64,000 nt of DNA from Acidobacteriota bacterium (GCA_016929335.1 JAFGIY010000130.1:52720-116719); one strand, 5' to 3'. Positions 26,135-35,458 are shown, counted from the stretch's first letter. Notes: a model not told the origin generated them from the letters alone. Translations and numbers: made by a program.

Positions 26135-28502
26135 TTTTAGTCTCGAATCTCGAATCTCGAATCGCCAGTCTTTCCAGAATTCCCAGCGCCGCTTCCTTGG
26201 CACGCTCTCCGGTCTCACCGGCCGGTCCCACGCAGGACGGGCATCCCTTTTCGCAACCGCAGCCGGCGATGAGCTCGCGGGTACGGCGGATCAGCAGTTC
26301 GTGAAGCCGGTACAACGGCTCGCTCAGACCAATCCCGCCCGGATATGCATCGTACAAATAGAGTGTGGGTTCGAAGAACTCCCCTTCCCTGGGCTCCGTG
26401 GTTCCGGGGAATTCGCCCTCGCCCGGAGATCCCTCGCCAATAGTCGCTCCCAAGTCCATGCGGTCGCACATCAACAAGAGACATGCAACGGATTCCAGAG
26501 CATACAGCAGTCCGACGAGTCCATTCTGCCGCTCCGTAATTGTAAAAGGAAGGGATTCCATCAACTGCCGGCTGAGAGTAATCCAGTACGCGGTGGTATG
26601 CATCTCGTCCTCGGGCAGTTCGAGCTTTCCGGAACCCACGTTCTCCAGTGTATAGAATTTGATTTTCTTGAAGCCAACTACCTGAGAACGGACCTGAACA
26701 TCACCGTGAGCCTTTATCGCGGGCCCCGTCACCGCTTCCGTCTGCTCTGCTTCCAGACGTTTGACCTGTGTATACCGTATCGCTTGAGTGAAATAGTCGA
26801 CATCCACTCTCCTGACGTATGCTTTGCGCTGCTCAAAATCAAGTCTTTCGACATGGTACTGCTGTGCACCATGAATATAGATTGCCTTGGGATGCACGGT
26901 GGAAAGCGCACTGGAAAAATCGACTTCTCCGATAACCTCAGGCCCATCTGTTTCATCAACTATGACGAAATTATCCGACGAAACAGAACGCAAGCTGACG
27001 GTATCGGCCGGGTAGGCTTCCTGCGTCCAGTAATAAAAATCTCCGCTGCGATGCAGATAGCCGGATTCTTCCAGGCGCCTGCAAAGCATCTCAAGATCAA
27101 TCTCGCCGAAGACTTCTCCCGGTTCAAGAGGCAATTCGAAGGCTGCACATTTTAAATGATTGATGAGGATCTCCAGATTATCCGGCTGAATATACGCATG
27201 CTCCGGTGAGCCGGAAAAGAAGTATTCCGGATGCTTAACAATAAACTGATCGAGGGGACGGGATGATGCTACAAACACGGCGCAAGAACTGCCTTTTCGT
27301 CGCCCCGCACGCCCTGCGCGCTGCCATGTGGAGGCAATGGTGCCGGGATACCCGGCCATGACGGCTACGTCCAGAGAACCGATGTCGATTCCGAGTTCAA
27401 GCGCATTCGTCGCAACAACAGCCCGGATTTGACCATCCCGCAATCCTCGCTCAATCTCGCGCCTTTCGAGAGGCAGATACCCTCCGCGATAGCCCCGGAC
27501 AGTTTCCGGCGAACCGGGAGGTTGAGGGTTGTCCTGCTTCAGATATGTCAGAAGCACTTCGGTATGCAACCGGCTGTTTGCGAAAACAATCGTCTGAAGA
27601 CCGCGTTTTATGAACTCGCGGGAGATACGCCATGTCTCGTTGATATAGCTTCGACGGATGCCCAGGAACCGGTTCACAACCGGAGGATTGTAGAAGAAAA
27701 AGTACTTCTCGGCAGAAGGAGATCCATTCCCATCCAGGACATCCACATCCGAACCGATCAGGCGTGAAGCCAGCTCCCCCGGATTGGCGATCGTTGCGGA
27801 AGAAAAAACAAACTGGGGCTCCCGCCCGTAGAAGCGCGTAATGCGCTTGAGCCTGCGCAAGACATTTGCCAGATGGCTGCCGAAAACGCCACGATAGGTA
27901 TGTAGTTCATCAATGACGATATATTGAAGATTCTCGAAAAGGCGTGTCCATTTCGTATGGTGAGGCAGTATTCCCGTATGCAGCATGTCGGGATTGGTAA
28001 GCACGATGTGTCCGTGCTGGCGGATGGATTGTCTTGCATCGGATGGCGTATCCCCATCATAGGTGAAAACACCAAAGGTATCACCAAGCCGGCTTCCCAG
28101 ATCCTGCAGTTCGGCCAACTGGTCTTGCGCAAGAGCCTTGGTCGGAAAAATGTAGAGAGCGCGCGTATCCGGGTTCTCCAATACGGCATTCAAGACCGGG
28201 AGGTTATAGCAGAGAGTTTTGCCGGAAGCAGTCGGAGTTACAATCACAACATTATCTCCGCGATGAACACGCTCTGCCGCGTCCGCCTGATGCGAGTAAA
28301 GGCGCTCAATGCCTTTTGCGCGATACGCTTCCACAAGCTCGCGCCGGATCCACTCCGGCATGGATGCCCATCGGGCTTCCCGCGCCGGCAGGCGCTGAAC
28401 GGCCGTGATTACCTCATTTGCCTGATCGTTGGGCGCCAGTTCCCTGATCGCATCATGGACCTCAACGAGGGCCAGTTCCGCTTTATCTAAACGAGAATTC
28501 AT
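26121..28502 (-). CDS. mrfA: MrfA/YprA-type DEAD/DEAH helicase with four-Cys domain
   Basis: A 793-residue superfamily-2 helicase. Walker A is TPTASGKTLCYNLP, motif II is VIDELHTYRG, motif III FSSATIANP, and motif VI QRAGRAGRRKGS. The C-terminal DUF1998 region ends with the cysteine cluster AGCGCEKGCPSCVG, a zinc or iron site essential in MrfA. The start is the ATG at 28502, preceded by AGGTG at 7 nt; a GTG lies 9 nt upstream. The C-terminal RLAIRDSRFETKNEHV is partly encoded by an ATTCGAG array. Coupled to mrfB, it should unwind damaged DNA for the exonuclease. Confidence 0.9.
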   Translation of the reverse strand: MNSRLDKAELALVEVHDAIRELAPNDQANEVITAVQRLPAREARWASMPEWIRRELVEAYRAKGIERLYSHQADAAERVHRGDNVVIVTPTASGKTLCYNLPVLNAVLENPDTRALYIFPTKALAQDQLAELQDLGSRLGDTFGVFTYDGDTPSDARQSIRQHGHIVLTNPDMLHTGILPHHTKWTRLFENLQYIVIDELHTYRGVFGSHLANVLRRLKRITRFYGREPQFVFSSATIANPGELASRLIGSDVDVLDGNGSPSAEKYFFFYNPPVVNRFLGIRRSYINETWRISREFIKRGLQTIVFANSRLHTEVLLTYLKQDNPQPPGSPETVRGYRGGYLPLERREIERGLRDGQIRAVVATNALELGIDIGSLDVAVMAGYPGTIASTWQRAGRAGRRKGSSCAVFVASSRPLDQFIVKHPEYFFSGSPEHAYIQPDNLEILINHLKCAAFELPLEPGEVFGEIDLEMLCRRLEESGYLHRSGDFYYWTQEAYPADTVSLRSVSSDNFVIVDETDGPEVIGEVDFSSALSTVHPKAIYIHGAQQYHVERLDFEQRKAYVRRVDVDYFTQAIRYTQVKRLEAEQTEAVTGPAIKAHGDVQVRSQVVGFKKIKFYTLENVGSGKLELPEDEMHTTAYWITLSRQLMESLPFTITERQNGLVGLLYALESVACLLLMCDRMDLGATIGEGSPGEGEFPGTTEPREGEFFEPTLYLYDAYPGGIGLSEPLYRLHELLIRRTRELIAGCGCEKGCPSCVGPAGETGERAKEAALGILERLAIRDSRFETKNEHV
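26141..26166. repeat. ATTCGAG heptamer array at the mrfA 3' end
   Basis: Three full CGAATCT units and flanking parts, translated as AIRDSRFE at the C-terminus of MrfA and lying just before the mrfB start. Confidence 0.85.
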
Positions 28503-28540
28503 GAGATTCACCTTTTATTCACCTTTGAGGGGCAGTCTAG

Positions 28541-28590
28541 CATGGAGGGGGGAAGGGGGTAAAGGGGGAAAGGGGAGGAGGGGGGGGACG
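28541..28590 (+). other. G-rich tract with G-quadruplex potential
   Basis: On the plus strand at least five runs of four to eight G are separated by 1-5 purines, far more than the four GGG runs needed for a quadruplex. It lies in the 104-nt gap between the diguanylate cyclase gene and mrfA, on the strand opposite to transcription. Confidence 0.8.
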
Positions 28591-28606
28591 AATTGCACGA
28601 ATGACA

Positions 28607-29512
28607 CTAGGTGGGGAAGAGGTTGACTACCTTTTTCTTTTTTCTTTTCTGTTGATAGAGAGCCCTATCCGCCAATTCGATCAGGCTATCCAGGCTCATA
28701 GGATCGGCGTTGACGGCAGTGCCATAAGATATCGATATTGCGATCGCTCCACTGGAAGTCGAAATCGGATCGGCCGTCAATCTCGCCACGATATCCTGCG
28801 CACGCTTTTCCGTTGTCTCCCTATCGCACCCTGGAAGGCCGATCAGGAATTCGTCGCCGCCATAGCGTCCCACATTTCCGTTGCGAACGGAATCCTGGAG
28901 TCTCTTTCCCACGGCCTCCAATATCTGATCACCTGCGACATGGCCATGGGTATCGTTGATTTCTTTAAAGCCGTCAATATCAATCAGCACAATTCCCAAA
29001 GGCAATTGATCATTCTGGGCTGCGCGCCGGCCAAGCCGGTCGATGATTTCTCTTTTTACCAGTACCCCGCTCGGATCCTGCTGCAGAGTAGCGATGGTTT
29101 TTCTTAATTCCGCCTCTTCAATGATTCTATCCTTAACCGCGTTCAGCTTGGCTTCGAGTTCACCCCACGAGCCTTTGACGATATAGCCGTCAGCTCCCGC
29201 TCTATAGGCCATGGTTTCGCTTTCCGTCCCCTCATTAATCGTTAGGAAGAGGACGTACACGTGGGGGCCTTTTTTATAGGCCTGGCAGCTCTTAAGCCAC
29301 TTGCACAGCGAGATCCCGTCAAGCTGAGGCATGTTCCAGTCCACGAGAACGATGTTCGGCCTTATTTCCGATTCCGCCAGCTGAATAAGTCTCTCGAGAG
29401 CTTCCTTCCCATCCGCAGCCTGGTCCACTATGTAGCCCAAGTCCCGCAGCCGCGAAGCAATCAAGCCCCTAACCGCTTTGTTATCATCAACAATGAGAAT
29501 TTTCAGGTTCAT
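28607..29512 (-). CDS. Response regulator with GGDEF diguanylate cyclase domain
   Basis: A 301-residue PleD-like protein with a receiver domain (acidic DD at 9-10, phosphoacceptor Asp58 in VLVDWNMPQLDG) and a GGDEF domain (GGDEF at 218-222). It should make cyclic di-GMP when phosphorylated. The usual RxxD inhibitory site upstream of GGDEF is absent (the equivalent residues read VRNG), so product inhibition may be lost. The C-terminus is a basic QQKRKKKKVVN tail. It is on the same strand as mrfA, separated by a G-rich tract. No kinase is adjacent. Confidence 0.92.
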   Translation of the reverse strand: MNLKILIVDDNKAVRGLIASRLRDLGYIVDQAADGKEALERLIQLAESEIRPNIVLVDWNMPQLDGISLCKWLKSCQAYKKGPHVYVLFLTINEGTESETMAYRAGADGYIVKGSWGELEAKLNAVKDRIIEEAELRKTIATLQQDPSGVLVKREIIDRLGRRAAQNDQLPLGIVLIDIDGFKEINDTHGHVAGDQILEAVGKRLQDSVRNGNVGRYGGDEFLIGLPGCDRETTEKRAQDIVARLTADPISTSSGAIAISISYGTAVNADPMSLDSLIELADRALYQQKRKKKKVVNLFPT

Positions 29513-29683
29513 GCTGATTTTTTGAATATAAAGCCTTCTATTTGGAATGATCTGAACGCTGAATCACCACAGATTGCATATAGCTTCTCACAGGCTCTTT
29601 CCGGAACCGTAACATGAAGGATATGAAGAAAGCCCGGGAGGCAAATGCCGAAAATCATGGGAATATTATAAATCCTCCGGCGG

Positions 29684-30187
29684 TCAAACGGCAATGGTAC
29701 GCAGGACTGCGGGAGGCAGCAGCGAAATCAGAGCGCCCTGTGGAGGATTCCCTATGCGTTTCAAATCGATAGCGCAGGCGCCTCCCTTCTTGATCTCGAT
29801 ATTGCAATCCGGAGTCCCTTCGATAATCTCACCGGCGATTTCTCCCAGGGAAGGCTGGTGTCCGACGAGCATCAGACTATTTATATTCTTCTCATAGGAA
29901 GCGATTAATCGATACAGATCTCCCCGGACACCGCCGGGCGCCAGAGCCGGGATGATTTTCATTTCAATTCCCCTGCCAAGTTTTTCCAGTAGAATTTCCA
30001 CGGTTTGGCGGGCACGGATCAACGGACTGCTCAGGACGATGTCCGGGATATATTCCAGACGGCACAGTCCCGCGGCAGCCTGGCGCATTTTTTTGATGCC
30101 TTCTTCGGTTAAAGGCCGGTCCTCGTCCCTGATTCCGGAAGTGCCGTGAGGGGCGGCAATTGCGTGCCTTACAATGTATATTCGCAT
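29684..30187 (-). CDS. sixA: SixA-type phosphohistidine phosphatase
   Basis: A 167-residue histidine-phosphatase-family protein. The catalytic RHA motif is at the start (IYIVRHAIAAPHG), followed by DEDRPLTEEGIKKM, SSPLIRARQT and the second His in LMLVGHQPSLGE, the set seen in SixA. SixA removes phosphate from phospho-His on signalling or PTS proteins. AGAGGA lies 7 nt before the ATG. It diverges from ppx-ppk1, a frequent companion. Its substrate here could be an HPt protein elsewhere. Confidence 0.87.
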   Translation of the reverse strand: MRIYIVRHAIAAPHGTSGIRDEDRPLTEEGIKKMRQAAAGLCRLEYIPDIVLSSPLIRARQTVEILLEKLGRGIEMKIIPALAPGGVRGDLYRLIASYEKNINSLMLVGHQPSLGEIAGEIIEGTPDCNIEIKKGGACAIDLKRIGNPPQGALISLLPPAVLRTIAV

Positions 30188-30202
30188 GTGCTTTCCTCTG
30201 TA

Positions 30203-30231
30203 TCTATACCATCTGTAAGATATACTATCAA
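30203..30231 (-). promoter_or_regulatory. Candidate sigma-70-type promoter of sixA
   Basis: On the minus strand TTGATA (-35) and TATAGA (-10) are separated by exactly 17 nt and lead directly into the short sixA leader. The match is good but unproven. A TTGACA at 30281 on the other strand lacks a -10. Confidence 0.4.
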
Positions 30232-30359
30232 AACGAAATTCGGAGAAGACAGGCGCTAAAAAGAATCATGCCGCGAGTCGTTGACATTGAAAAGAATTGC
30301 ATGAAAGGCGGAAGGTGATTTCTGCATCGGGAACGCACGCCGGTTTGCGAGGATAACTT

Positions 30360-31913
30360 ATGTCGGCATCCAACAACCTGGTAATGGCCGCTATTGATAT
30401 CGGATCGAGCGCAATACGGATGGATATTGCCGAGATTGGCGCCGACGGAGCAATACGCATTCTGGACTCGCTCAAAAAGGGAGTTCAACTGGGCCGGGAA
30501 GCTTTTACGGAAGGGCACTTAAGCCAGGAGACGATCCGCGCAGCTTGCGAAGCGCTGCGGGATTTTAAGAAGGTAATGGACAGCTACGGAGTCTCGCGCT
30601 ATCGGGCTGTTGCCACCAGTGCCGTGCGCGAATCCAGCAACAGCGAAACTTTCCTTGATCGCCTCCTCATGAGCACCGGTCTGGATGTGGAAGTCGTCGA
30701 CGGGCCGGAGGAAAACAGACTCACTCTTTCCGCAGTCATGGATTCGCTTCGCGGGGAATCCGATCTGGCAAAAGCCAAAACGCTTATCGTGGAGGTGGGC
30801 GGAGGGAGCACCGATATTGCATTTTTCAGCGACGGAGAACTGCAGCAATCGAGCACCCTTCCTCTCGGCTCCGTGCGTCTTCGGGCCGCATTGGGCTCCG
30901 GCCCCGCAAAACCTGAACAGCAGGTCCGTCTGCTGAAGCGGCAGATAAACAGCTTCATGTCAAATTTGAAGCGCGAAATGGAAATCCGCGAGGCAGTCCA
31001 CTTCATCGCCCTGGGTGGCGATGTGCGCCTGGCTGCCAGCATCCTGAAAGGCTCCGGACAGCAGGCAAGGCTGTCCTCCTTTTCAAATGATGCCCTATCG
31101 GACTTTGTCGATACTCTTTCGAAACAGACAACGGATTCCCTCGTGCAGAAATACTCGATTCCTTATCTGGATGCAGAGACTCTGGTGCCCGCACTGCTCA
31201 CCTATTTGCAGCTTCTTAAGGAAACGCAAGCCCAGAGCATTGTTGTAAGTGATGCCAACATCCGGGCAGGGATTCTGCAGGATCTGGCTCCCGCCGAGCA
31301 GGGGAAGCGCCGGAAAAAACTCATAATGCAGATCCTTTCCGCAGCACGCAGTCTTGGACGCAAATATCACTATGACGAAAGCCACGCCGAGCGGGTTCGG
31401 GAGCTTGCGACACGTCTGTTTGATGAGTTGAGAGTGGAACAGCGGATGACCGATACGCATCGGCTCTACCTGGAGGTTGCCGCCCTGCTGCACGACATCG
31501 GGCTCTTTATCAGTCCAAGAAGCCATCATAAGCACAGTTATTATCTGATCTCCTGTTCGGAACTCTTCGGCCTGCGCAAGCGTGAGCTGGAGTTAATAGC
31601 CAATATTGCCCGCTATCACAGGCGCGCAATGCCGCAGCGATCGCATACACAGTTCATTGCGCTGGACCGGGATGAACGGATGGTTGTTTCAAAACTCGGG
31701 GCAATTCTGAGGGTGGCCAATGCCTTGGACAAGGATCATTCACAGAATACTCTGGAATTGAAAATCAGCCGCGAAGGAGATCAGATTGTATTAGCTTCTT
31801 CCAGCATATCCGACATGACAATGGGGAGACTGGCGCTGGCCGGCCGCAGTGATTTTTTTACGGAGGTCTTCGGGAAAAAGGTCATTCTCAGAGAGGCGGA
31901 TAAAACCGAATGA
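30360..31913 (+). CDS. ppx: Exopolyphosphatase (Ppx/GppA) with HD domain
   Basis: A 517-residue protein of Ppx length. The N-terminal two-lobed ASKHA domain has DIGSSAIRMDI (phosphate loop 1), ATSAVRES, VEVGGGSTDIAFF (loop 2) and LGSVRLRA. Residues from about 330 form an HD-type domain (ALLHDIGLFISPRSHHKHSYYL, then IARYHRRAMP), as in E. coli Ppx. It hydrolyses polyphosphate and may also hydrolyse pppGpp. GAGG lies 7 nt before the ATG. Its TGA overlaps the ppk1 ATG by 4 nt, so the two opposing enzymes are made together. Confidence 0.93.
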   Translation: MSASNNLVMAAIDIGSSAIRMDIAEIGADGAIRILDSLKKGVQLGREAFTEGHLSQETIRAACEALRDFKKVMDSYGVSRYRAVATSAVRESSNSETFLDRLLMSTGLDVEVVDGPEENRLTLSAVMDSLRGESDLAKAKTLIVEVGGGSTDIAFFSDGELQQSSTLPLGSVRLRAALGSGPAKPEQQVRLLKRQINSFMSNLKREMEIREAVHFIALGGDVRLAASILKGSGQQARLSSFSNDALSDFVDTLSKQTTDSLVQKYSIPYLDAETLVPALLTYLQLLKETQAQSIVVSDANIRAGILQDLAPAEQGKRRKKLIMQILSAARSLGRKYHYDESHAERVRELATRLFDELRVEQRMTDTHRLYLEVAALLHDIGLFISPRSHHKHSYYLISCSELFGLRKRELELIANIARYHRRAMPQRSHTQFIALDRDERMVVSKLGAILRVANALDKDHSQNTLELKISREGDQIVLASSSISDMTMGRLALAGRSDFFTEVFGKKVILREADKTE

Positions 31914-34018
31914 GCGCACGCAGGACAAGCGCATTTTTAAACCGCGAGTTGAGCTGGCTTGAATTCAACCGGCGCGTTCTCGAAGAAGCGGAGGATCTCC
32001 GGAATCCTCTGCTGGAACGCGTCCGCTTCTACTGTATCTTCCGTTCGAACCTCGATGAGTTTTTCATGGTCCGGGTGGCTTCGCTGAAGCACCTGATCGA
32101 GCAGGGCGACAACAATCCGGATCCATCGGGGCTTACACCGCGAGAGCAGCTCGAATCGGTGCTGTCGAGAGTGCGCGAGCTCTATGACGCCAGCGACGCT
32201 TTGTATTGCGACCGGTTGATTCCGGCTCTGGAAAAAGAAGGCATATTGATCCGAATGCCGGATCAGCTGAAAGCGGAACAACAGAAGTACCTGGATGAGT
32301 ATTTTGAAAGAGAAATTTTCCCGGTTCTGACTCCGGTCGCAATCGACGATTATCATCCTATCCCGCATCTCCATCCCTTTGCTTTCAGCTTCGCGGTTCT
32401 GCTCGAACCGGAGGCCGGAAAAAGCGAAGTCCCCCATCTGGCGATTGTCCAGGTGCCGGGCGGGTTGCCCGGATTATTCAAAATCCCCGACAGCGGGATG
32501 CGGGAGCTATGCTGGTTGAACGATGCAGTCCGAAGACGCTTGTCCAGCCTATTCACAGGATATCGCGTTCTGGAATCGGCAGGCTTCCGCATCACGCGCG
32601 ATTCCGAGCTTGAGATGGATGATGAGGGAGCCGTTGATTACGTAGGAATGCTGAAGACGGAATTGAAAAAGCGGCAAAAAGCCCGGCCGATCCGCATGGA
32701 GCACGAAACGATGTCGCCGGAGCTTCTGGAAAGGCTGCGAAAAGGTCTGAACGTGGAGGAGGAGGCGCTGTTTTCCGCCAGAGGGCCTTTGGATCCGCGA
32801 CCTCTTCTGGGTATTGCGGACCTGTCGGGCTATGAACGGCTCCGTTATCGGCTTCAGCCTCCGTTGCTGCCGATGTCATTGGCGCAGGAGCAGAGCATAT
32901 TCGGGATACTCAAGGAACGAGACGTGTTGCTGCACCACCCGTACGACTCATTTGATCCGGTAGAGCGATTTCTTCAGGCGGCGGCCGATGATGCCGATGT
33001 TCTGGCAATTAAACAGACTCTCTATAGAACCAGCGGCAAGGAATCGCCCATAGTGAAGTCTTTGATCCGTGCGGCTGAAAGCGGCAAGCAGGTCACCGTC
33101 CTGATTGAGCTTACCGCCCGCTTCGATGAGGAACGCAACATCAATTGGGCTCGAGATCTTGAAGAGGCGGGCGCCCATGTTCTTTATGGTGTGGCCGGCT
33201 TGAAAGTGCATGCCAAAATCACCCTCGTCGTGCGCCGGGAACCTTCCGGCATATTCAGATATGTGCATCTCGGCACCGGCAACTATAACGAACGCACGGC
33301 GCGGCTTTACACCGATTTCGGATTGCTGACCTCCGCGGAGGAATTCGGCAGCGATGCGTCCGCCTTTTTCAATACGATTACCGGATATTCGGAGCCGCCT
33401 CTCTTCAACCGTCTCATCATGGCGCCGACAGGCATGCGGGAAAGGATCCTTCTCCTTATTCAAAGAGAAGCGGATTGGGCGCGAAACGGTCAAAGCTCGG
33501 AAATTCTCATTAAAATGAATTCGCTTGTAGACTCCAAAATCATCCAGGAACTCTATGCCGCCGCCAAAGCCGGCGTTCGCATCCAGATGAGCATTCGCGG
33601 TATCTGCTGCCTGCGCCCCGGAATTACCGGGAGCAGCGAGAACATACGAGTTGTCTCCATTCTCGATCGATACCTGGAACACAGCCGCGCGTTTGTTTTT
33701 CATAATGGAGGAGATCCGGAAGTATATCTTTCAAGCGCGGATTGGATGCCCCGGAATCTGGACCGGAGAGTGGAATTGATGTTCCCGGTACGGCAACAGG
33801 ATCTGAAGGAAAAAGTCATCGCAATTATGCGCGCGCAGATGGCGGATAATCAGAAAGCTCGATTGTTGAAACAGGACGGAACGTACGAAAGAGTGGCGGC
33901 GGGACGATCGGAGCCGCTCCGGATTCAGGAATATCTTTATCTAAGGAGCGTTGAAGAACAGGAACGCATCCGCTCCCTGACTCCGGTCCGATTCACGCCC
34001 ATCCAGGGGAGGGATTGA
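31910..34018 (+). CDS. ppk1: Polyphosphate kinase 1
   Basis: A 702-residue PPK1 of full length. N-domain: FLNRELSWLEFNRRVLEEA; FRSNLDEFFMVRV and PIPHLHPFAFSF follow. The two phospholipase-D-like catalytic histidines are in GLKVHAKITLVVRR (the autophosphorylated one) and YLEHSRAFVFHNGG. It makes polyphosphate from ATP, reversibly. Coupled to ppx on its 5' side and followed with a 1-nt overlap by a ROK kinase, so the operon contains both polymer synthesis and degradation plus a possible user. Confidence 0.96.
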   Translation: MSARRTSAFLNRELSWLEFNRRVLEEAEDLRNPLLERVRFYCIFRSNLDEFFMVRVASLKHLIEQGDNNPDPSGLTPREQLESVLSRVRELYDASDALYCDRLIPALEKEGILIRMPDQLKAEQQKYLDEYFEREIFPVLTPVAIDDYHPIPHLHPFAFSFAVLLEPEAGKSEVPHLAIVQVPGGLPGLFKIPDSGMRELCWLNDAVRRRLSSLFTGYRVLESAGFRITRDSELEMDDEGAVDYVGMLKTELKKRQKARPIRMEHETMSPELLERLRKGLNVEEEALFSARGPLDPRPLLGIADLSGYERLRYRLQPPLLPMSLAQEQSIFGILKERDVLLHHPYDSFDPVERFLQAAADDADVLAIKQTLYRTSGKESPIVKSLIRAAESGKQVTVLIELTARFDEERNINWARDLEEAGAHVLYGVAGLKVHAKITLVVRREPSGIFRYVHLGTGNYNERTARLYTDFGLLTSAEEFGSDASAFFNTITGYSEPPLFNRLIMAPTGMRERILLLIQREADWARNGQSSEILIKMNSLVDSKIIQELYAAAKAGVRIQMSIRGICCLRPGITGSSENIRVVSILDRYLEHSRAFVFHNGGDPEVYLSSADWMPRNLDRRVELMFPVRQQDLKEKVIAIMRAQMADNQKARLLKQDGTYERVAAGRSEPLRIQEYLYLRSVEEQERIRSLTPVRFTPIQGRD

Positions 34019-34995
34019 TGAAATCGATGGTTCGCAATATGGAAGGCTCAAAGCAGGTCGTGTTGGGAGTAGATATCGGCGGAACGTACACCAAATTCGG
34101 TTATGTGGATCGGAAGGGGAAATGCCTGGCGAACGCATCCATGCCCACAAATGCACATCAGCCGGCCACACAGTTCTTCAACCGCCTGCGAAAGGAGTCC
34201 AGGCGCCTGTTCAACAGTCTGCCGCAGAAATGCGAATGGATCGGGATCGGGATTGGGGCTCCCAACGCCAATTTCTATAAAGCCACAATTGAAAATCCGC
34301 CCAACCTCAGCTGGAAGTTTGTGGATGTCCGTGCCGAATTGGGTAAGTATTACATTATCCCGCTGGCAATCACGAACGACGCAAATGCAGCCGCACTAGG
34401 CGAGATGATTTTTGGCGCCGCAAAAGGCATGAAAGATTTTATCGTGATAACACTCGGGACAGGACTGGGAAGCGGCATTGTCGCAAACGGACGGCTGATT
34501 TATGGCGCGGACGGGTTCGCGGGAGAAATCGGCCATACCACCGTCGATCCGAACGGGCGCCAGTGCGGCTGCGGCAGACGGGGCTGCCTCGAAGCATATT
34601 GCTCGGCGACTGGATTATGCCGGACCGTGCAGGAACTGATCTGCAACACAACCGAACCGAGCGAATTGCGAAAGGTGAGTTACGAAGACTTGAGCGCGAA
34701 AATGATTTCGGAATGCGCACTCCGCGGAGACCGGCTGGCCAAACAGGCATTCGAAACCTGCGGCCATATTCTCGGCATCAAACTGGCCGACTCGGTAGCC
34801 CACCTAAGCCCGGAGGCAATTGTTCTTTCCGGCGGCGTGGCGGCAGCAGGCAAGCTGATTTTCGAACCGACCAAACGCTCCCTGGAAGAGCATCTTTTCC
34901 CTATCTTCCGCAACAAGGTAAAACTGATCCCATCCAGGTTGACCGAAAGCAACGCCGCCATCCTTGGCGCCAGCGCCCTAATCTGGAACATGTAG
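34018..34995 (+). CDS. ROK-family sugar kinase (possible polyphosphate glucokinase)
   Basis: A 325-residue ROK kinase. Phosphate loop VDIGGTYTKFGYVD, IGIGAPNANF, TNDANAAALGE, GTGLGSGI, and the zinc signature EIGHTTVDPNGRQCGCGRRGCLEAY are present. ROK enzymes phosphorylate glucose or related sugars with ATP; some, such as actinobacterial polyphosphate glucokinase, use polyphosphate. The operon with ppx and ppk1 makes polyphosphate an attractive donor, but sequence alone does not decide. I start at ATG 34018, which shares its A with the ppk1 stop, with GGGGAGGG upstream; the TTG at 34015 is an alternative. Confidence 0.9.
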   Translation: MKSMVRNMEGSKQVVLGVDIGGTYTKFGYVDRKGKCLANASMPTNAHQPATQFFNRLRKESRRLFNSLPQKCEWIGIGIGAPNANFYKATIENPPNLSWKFVDVRAELGKYYIIPLAITNDANAAALGEMIFGAAKGMKDFIVITLGTGLGSGIVANGRLIYGADGFAGEIGHTTVDPNGRQCGCGRRGCLEAYCSATGLCRTVQELICNTTEPSELRKVSYEDLSAKMISECALRGDRLAKQAFETCGHILGIKLADSVAHLSPEAIVLSGGVAAAGKLIFEPTKRSLEEHLFPIFRNKVKLIPSRLTESNAAILGASALIWNM

Positions 34996-35007
34996 TCCGG
35001 ATAGTCC

Positions 35008-35032
35008 GGGGTCGGACCAACCCCCATATTAT
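35008..35032. terminator. Weak hairpin after the ROK gene
   Basis: GGGGT and ACCCC pair around CGGACCA and are followed by ATATTATTTATT on the plus strand. The stem is short, so it is only a tentative end for the ppx operon and possibly, from the other side, for the convergent XRE operon. Confidence 0.3.
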
Positions 35033-35458
35033 TTATTCTTCGAGGCGTTTGTTTGTGGCTTTGATTCCCAGAAGGGCAACGAGTAGGTAGAGAAGGATGA
35101 GGATGCCCGAAATGGATGCTACGGTCAGCAGCTTTCCAAGGGCTGCAGTCGGATCCTTTGCCAGCCAGAATACTGTCCCTGCCGTCACGGATATTGCATA
35201 GAAGCCGGCAACCAGAGATACACGGAATCTGGGGATTGTAACTCCACCAAGGTAGAGGATGGCCGCGATTGCTAAAATGACATTTGCCGTCAACAGGATC
35301 GCTATATCCATGAATTCCGTTACAGGCTGGCGCAAACCGATTTGTCTATAAAGCACGTCCAGCCACAGCACGCCGATCGTTGCCAAATACAGCCGCGTAC
35401 ACACTTTGCTGAAAACTATGGCACTGCGCTCATCTACCTGCAGGCTGGTTTGTTTCAT
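35033..35458 (-). CDS. Four-helix membrane protein coupled to XRE regulator
   Basis: A 141-residue protein with about four membrane helices (VCTRLYLATIGVLWLDVLY, FMDIAILLTANVILAIAAILYL, VSLVAGFYAISVTAGTVFWL, LLTVASISGILILLYLLVALL). Function unknown. Its ATG overlaps the XRE stop by 4 nt; such regulator-membrane protein pairs are common in many bacteria and are suspected sensor or tuning units, without proof. I use the ATG at 35458; the frame extends to 35524 inside the regulator. Ends convergent with the ROK gene. Confidence 0.75.
   Translation of the reverse strand: MKQTSLQVDERSAIVFSKVCTRLYLATIGVLWLDVLYRQIGLRQPVTEFMDIAILLTANVILAIAAILYLGGVTIPRFRVSLVAGFYAISVTAGTVFWLAKDPTAALGKLLTVASISGILILLYLLVALLGIKATNKRLEE

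Noticed and set aside
26085..27155. 356-codon open frame opposite mrfA/mrfB
   Set aside because: Antisense to conserved helicase motifs; no protein features.
30281..30286. Perfect TTGACA as the ppx promoter -35
   Set aside because: No acceptable -10 hexamer at 15-19 nt downstream.
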